NCBI GenBank assembly: GCA_026874595.1
Contig: CM049315.1
Span: 59,394,889 to 59,458,888, forward strand
From: Sipunculus nudus
Taxonomy: Eukaryota > Annelida > Sipuncula > Golfingiida > Sipunculidae
Reading direction: 5' to 3'
Length of the DNA stretch: 64,000 nucleotides
Shown: positions 60,283 through 64,000 of the stretch, one piece after another
How positions within the stretch are numbered: position 1 is the first letter of the stretch
How the letters are laid out: each line of letters begins with the position of its first letter
Notes under the pieces: model-generated
Database searches by the model: none
The model's input: the letters and a program-made list of their open reading frames with translations, nothing else
What the model was told of the DNA's origin: nothing
Position numbers and translations under genes: made by a program

Positions 60283-62789
60283 GTCAGTCGAGAGTGTGAT
60301 ATTGTGGTGCATGTGTTTGTTTGGCCCTTGAACAATCCTGTCTAAACTGCAGATTTTATTTTATAGTGATTTTCCATTTGTTTTATGTTTTAACCAACAG
60401 CTTCCTTTTTGTAATTATGTTCTATGTGTTTAGATGTTTGAACAAATATTTTTACAAATCAAAACAATATGATTATTAAAATAATAATAATTTATTTGTA
60501 GTGAGATAAAACATAAAATCAACTAAATTTAGTTGTGCTAAATAATTTTACTTAAAATTGCTCATTGTCACAAGGGAAGAAAACTTGGTGCACAGTTCAT
60601 CACAATTTATCTTACTGTTTCTTGAACAAGAAACTCTTTAGTTTCTTTTTGACTGACTGACTGAAGATATTTTGCTTAATCGAGCAGCTACAGTGTGCTG
60701 TAGTTAAGACTACAGCCCTGCGTGGTCCTTAAGGTCTAATCATCGTCAAAAATCATGAAAATTACATTTTTCTGAAAAACATCTGGCTTTATAGATGTTT
60801 GTTATATCTGTCTTTTCACAAAAACAAGTTCCTGGGGTTATATTGTATCAATTAGAAAAATAAGTATTTTAATTCAGATGTCAACCCCACGTGGGGTGCA
60901 AACAGGACCAACTGTCAGCTCAGCGAGAGTTAGCAGCATGTAAGTTGCTTATTGGTTAACCATGCGCTCGCGGTATTAGGCAAATGGTTGATTGACAGGC
61001 GTGGGGAAGCCGCGGTCAGTCAGCCGGGAAAGAGCTTATCTTTATTACCGGCACTTACTAATTGGCACGTCCTCTCTATACGCATAACCCAGAAGTAAAC
61101 TGTACATCGTACTCCTCCAGTCGCCGAATAATGTCTATGTCACTGCCCTAAAATATGTTAGTGTCACCCAATAATAGTCCTGGCACCAAGAATATACCCA
61201 GAAATATGAATTGACCGATTGTTATTTCTGTAATATTGACCCTGTTATACACATAATATTTTCTCTTAGGGTCCATCATTACATCGCCAAAACCATTACC
61301 GAATACATCGTTCCTTCTTCTATAATATACACTGAACATCATGGGTCGAAGAAAATAGAGTAGAATGAGCGAAGATAAAATTTGCTATTTGAACGAGAGA
61401 TGTAGATAAACGCCGAGGGTGGTGCAGCAATATAAAACTGCGTTGCACAAATAAATTTTGTGAGAGGAACGCGGCACCAAGTTACACCACCTCGTCGCCT
61501 GCTAACAAATTTAGCGAAGTGAACTGTGCCGGAGTCTTAGCCATGAGAGTGATCAGTAAAGGAAGAGCGGCTGCAGCATAATTTAGCACGTATATGACTG
61601 GTGCAAATAAATTTAATGAGAGAGAGATATGTGTTGCTGCTAGCAATATAGTGTCTCATATATAATTGTGAGAGGGAGAGACAAGCTGTTAATTGGATTA
61701 GGGTATATGGTGGTCTTAATAAGAGCGCAAAGTAAACAGAGTGATCGTTCTTATCAGTCACTTCACACCTGACGCGTGCCCCGGCGCGGTAGCCTATGAC
61801 CTGATTACCGATGACCGACCCCTTGGACCAGTAAGCTCCGCCTACTTTAGTTTGACAGTTCTCCAGTTGTCATGATGCCTAATAAAATCCTTTTTTTAAC
61901 ATTGATAAACCATTAAAATTTATAATTTATATATTGAAACCGATTCTCATCCGAACATATAGTGAAAAAAACAACTGTCATTTGAGCTTATATCCCTGTT
62001 TTCCACTCAAAACGAAATTGCTCTTCCCAAACAGTTTTTGGCTGTTTTCTCAAAACACTATTTCAGGAGACTGTACGGTCTTTAGAGCGATATTTCTCAA
62101 AAACCATCGAATATAGAGTCTTCAAATTTTGCATATAGGTAAATCAACAAGTATTCTAAAATGTGTTTTTTTCTTTTACCTATATCGTTTTTAGTGTAGT
62201 AGAAATACGTTATTTAAATGAAATAAGTATTTTTAATATCACACATTTTTTTAAAATATAAAATTCATTATGAAAAAAATACAATAAATATATAACCAAA
62301 AAAACGCCTGGAGATATTTGTATGTAGTTTCAAATGATACTATTTCCACATACATACACTATGCCAATTTTGAGATATATCGGTACCGATATATCCAATT
62401 AAAAAAAAATAATTTTAAATCATTTCAAGTTTTAAATTTTCAAAGTGAACACTGTTACACTTTTTAAATATATCTCATCTGATAGAGAATATTCTAAGGA
62501 TTCTAAATATATATACATCACTGTGTCTAAAATTATTATTAATATGAATTCTAAAGCTAAATTAAACCAAGGTTGTTAGCAGATGATTAGACCTTAAGTG
62601 TAATTTTGAGTGAGCCAATAGATGTGATGCCGCCAAGCCAAGCTGGGAGTTGTGAAGGGCCACCACTGTTTTACCCACACCGGTGACAGAGGAAGGCCAC
62701 AGCACCCACACCCACAAAGCCCCAAAAAGCGGGTCACACACCGGCCCCAGCAGCAGAGAAGACTCCAAAGAGCGATCACTAATTTTGTC
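60283..62789. other. intron or downstream sequence, mixed composition
   Basis: 60870-61850 is richer in CpG than the rest, with a perfect CCCCACGTGGGG palindrome at 60885-60896 and several ATTGG boxes. 61960-62400 is weakly similar to 27973-28200. No exon found. Confidence 0.4.
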
Positions 62790-63290
62790 TTAGGCATTTT
62801 CTTTTTGAAAGTGACTATTTGAAAAGTGACTAGATTATCAGTTCTTCTGAGTTTGAGAGTGAGACTGTTCGACAAAGCTGGCCCCATGACACAGAAGGCT
62901 CTCTGAGCAACTAGTTATGACTTTTGTTTTTGATACATCAAGGAGTTCTTGATTTCGAGATCTCAGGTTATGATTTGGCACATATAGATGGATCCGGTCT
63001 TGCAAGTAAGCAGGGGCAATTTGAGGCGTCGCTTTTAATTCTAGCTTGGAAACTTTGAACTTTATACACTAATTGATAGGTAGGCGGTGTAGATATTGTA
63101 ATACTGGTGTTATGTGGTCTTTTTAATGACTGCCACTCAGAATCTTTGCAGAACAGTTCTGCACCCTCTTTAACCTCTGAAGCAGAGAAATTGGATAGTT
63201 GAGTAAGAGGGTATTGCCATAATCAAGTTTGCTTGTGATGAAGGCATGTACATGTATTGGTAACTCTAGTGACAGTTTGACAAAGTAGCA
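62790..63290 (-). pseudogene. decayed non-LTR (LINE) reverse transcriptase C-terminal fragment
   Basis: Minus-strand translation reads HAFITSKLDYGNTLL, LLQRLKRVQNCSAKIL, then DHITPVLQYLHRLPI, APAYLQDRIHL and a NLRSRNQELL-like end. This is the conserved tail after the RT core in CR1/L2/jockey-like LINEs (LDY-N, QRVQN-AARL, HITP-L--LHWLP). Two in-frame stops are visible, so it is non-functional. Confidence 0.8.
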
Positions 63291-63670
63291 TTTGAGTGTA
63301 TTATTATGAGGTTATGCATCATTCTTACATGTTTCATGGTCATCATGCAAAATATGAAGAATATTTACTCAGCCAATTCTTCAAAACTGTGGCAGACACA
63401 ATTGTAAAATGTTGACATTTTAGTCTTAAAATGATACTTTAGATATTACAGTGATGAGTGCATGGATTTACTGAAATTTGGTTAGGTTATTTATCATGGG
63501 TAGCCTTTGCAGACATGGCAAGACTGGTGCTTCCATATAAATTTTCTTCATTAATACAAATTTTTTAGTGTTATGTTTTGTTCTTACGTCACTGCTTTCA
63601 ACTTAAGTTAAGATCAGTTACAATATAACTTCTCAGTGTCACAGATCAGCTGTGCTCAGGACTCATTGGT

Positions 63671-64000
63671 GGTTCTTTATTTATGACATGACTTTGTTGA
63701 CAGGTAGTTCTTTATTTATGACATGACTTTGTTGACAGGTAGTTCTTTATTTATGACATGACTTTGTTGACAGGTAGTTCTTTATTTATGACATGACTTT
63801 GTTGACAAGTAGTTCTTTATTTATGACATGACTTTGTTGACAGGTAGTTCTATATTTATGACATGACTTTGTTGACAGGTATAGCTCTATATTTATGACA
63901 TGACTTTGTTGACATGTAGTTCTTTATTTATGACATGACTCTGTTGACAGTTGGAACTTTATTTATGACATGACTTTGTTGACAAGTAGTTCTTTATTTA
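63671..64000. repeat. 35-bp minisatellite running off the window end
   Basis: At least nine units of TTCTTTATTTATGACATGAC plus TTTGTTGACAGGTAG, mostly identical with a few substitutions. Confidence 0.95.

Noticed and set aside
62562-62887. Minus-strand ORFs with Cys/Trp-rich peptides
   Set aside because: They lie at the 3' side of the LINE fragment and are out of frame with its reverse transcriptase.

Overview
The window is eukaryotic genomic DNA from an animal. It is AT-rich, with long introns and GT-AG splice sites. The intronic repeats (TGACCTTTGACC arrays, families carrying the palindromes GGTGGCGCCACC and GACCCATGGGTC, a tRNA-headed SINE, DIRS and Ty3/Gypsy elements) resemble what is known from molluscs. 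I infer a mollusc, bivalve or gastropod, but no sequence here proves it.

One plus-strand gene fills the window. I traced 32 internal exons (2078-60282) whose splice phases agree at every junction, giving about 1,554 codons without a stop. Both gene ends lie outside what I can see. The domain order is: a Cys-rich exon; a VAP-type MSP domain (about residues 205-346); a linker; leucine-rich repeats; one EF-hand; more LRRs; a ROC GTPase (GLGGAGKTS, WDFAGQ, THAD, SCLTG); COR; and the first half of a probable TIR-like domain at the last exon. This is a ROCO protein with an unusual N-terminal MSP module and an EF-hand inside the LRR region. No kinase follows COR within the window.

The intron between visible exons 4 and 5 (16980-28535) holds a three-level nest. 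A minus-strand Ty3/Gypsy element (17872-24692, 4-bp TSD AGGG) sits inside a plus-strand DIRS-type tyrosine-recombinase retrotransposon (17424-27614). The DIRS element in turn split an older repeat (family X), whose unsplit copy is at 5568-6292. The DIRS element shows inverted termini and an internal complementary region joining the complements of its two ends. Its RNase H and recombinase are decayed. The Gypsy element has nearly identical LTRs, a textbook -1 slippery site between gag and pol, several reading-frame lesions and a small membrane-protein ORF after pol.

The other introns carry: tandem arrays with a 140-146 bp period and nuclear-receptor-like half-sites (6730-8230); a TA-flanked inverted-repeat transposon nested in another repeat (8689-10068); nested tandem arrays (12410-15620); SINE copies; several MITE-like elements; minisatellites; and a decayed LINE reverse transcriptase fragment (62790-63290, minus). 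Three places show tandem duplication of an exon edge together with its splice site: donors at 29054-30230 and 43640-43905, and an acceptor at 49777-49905.
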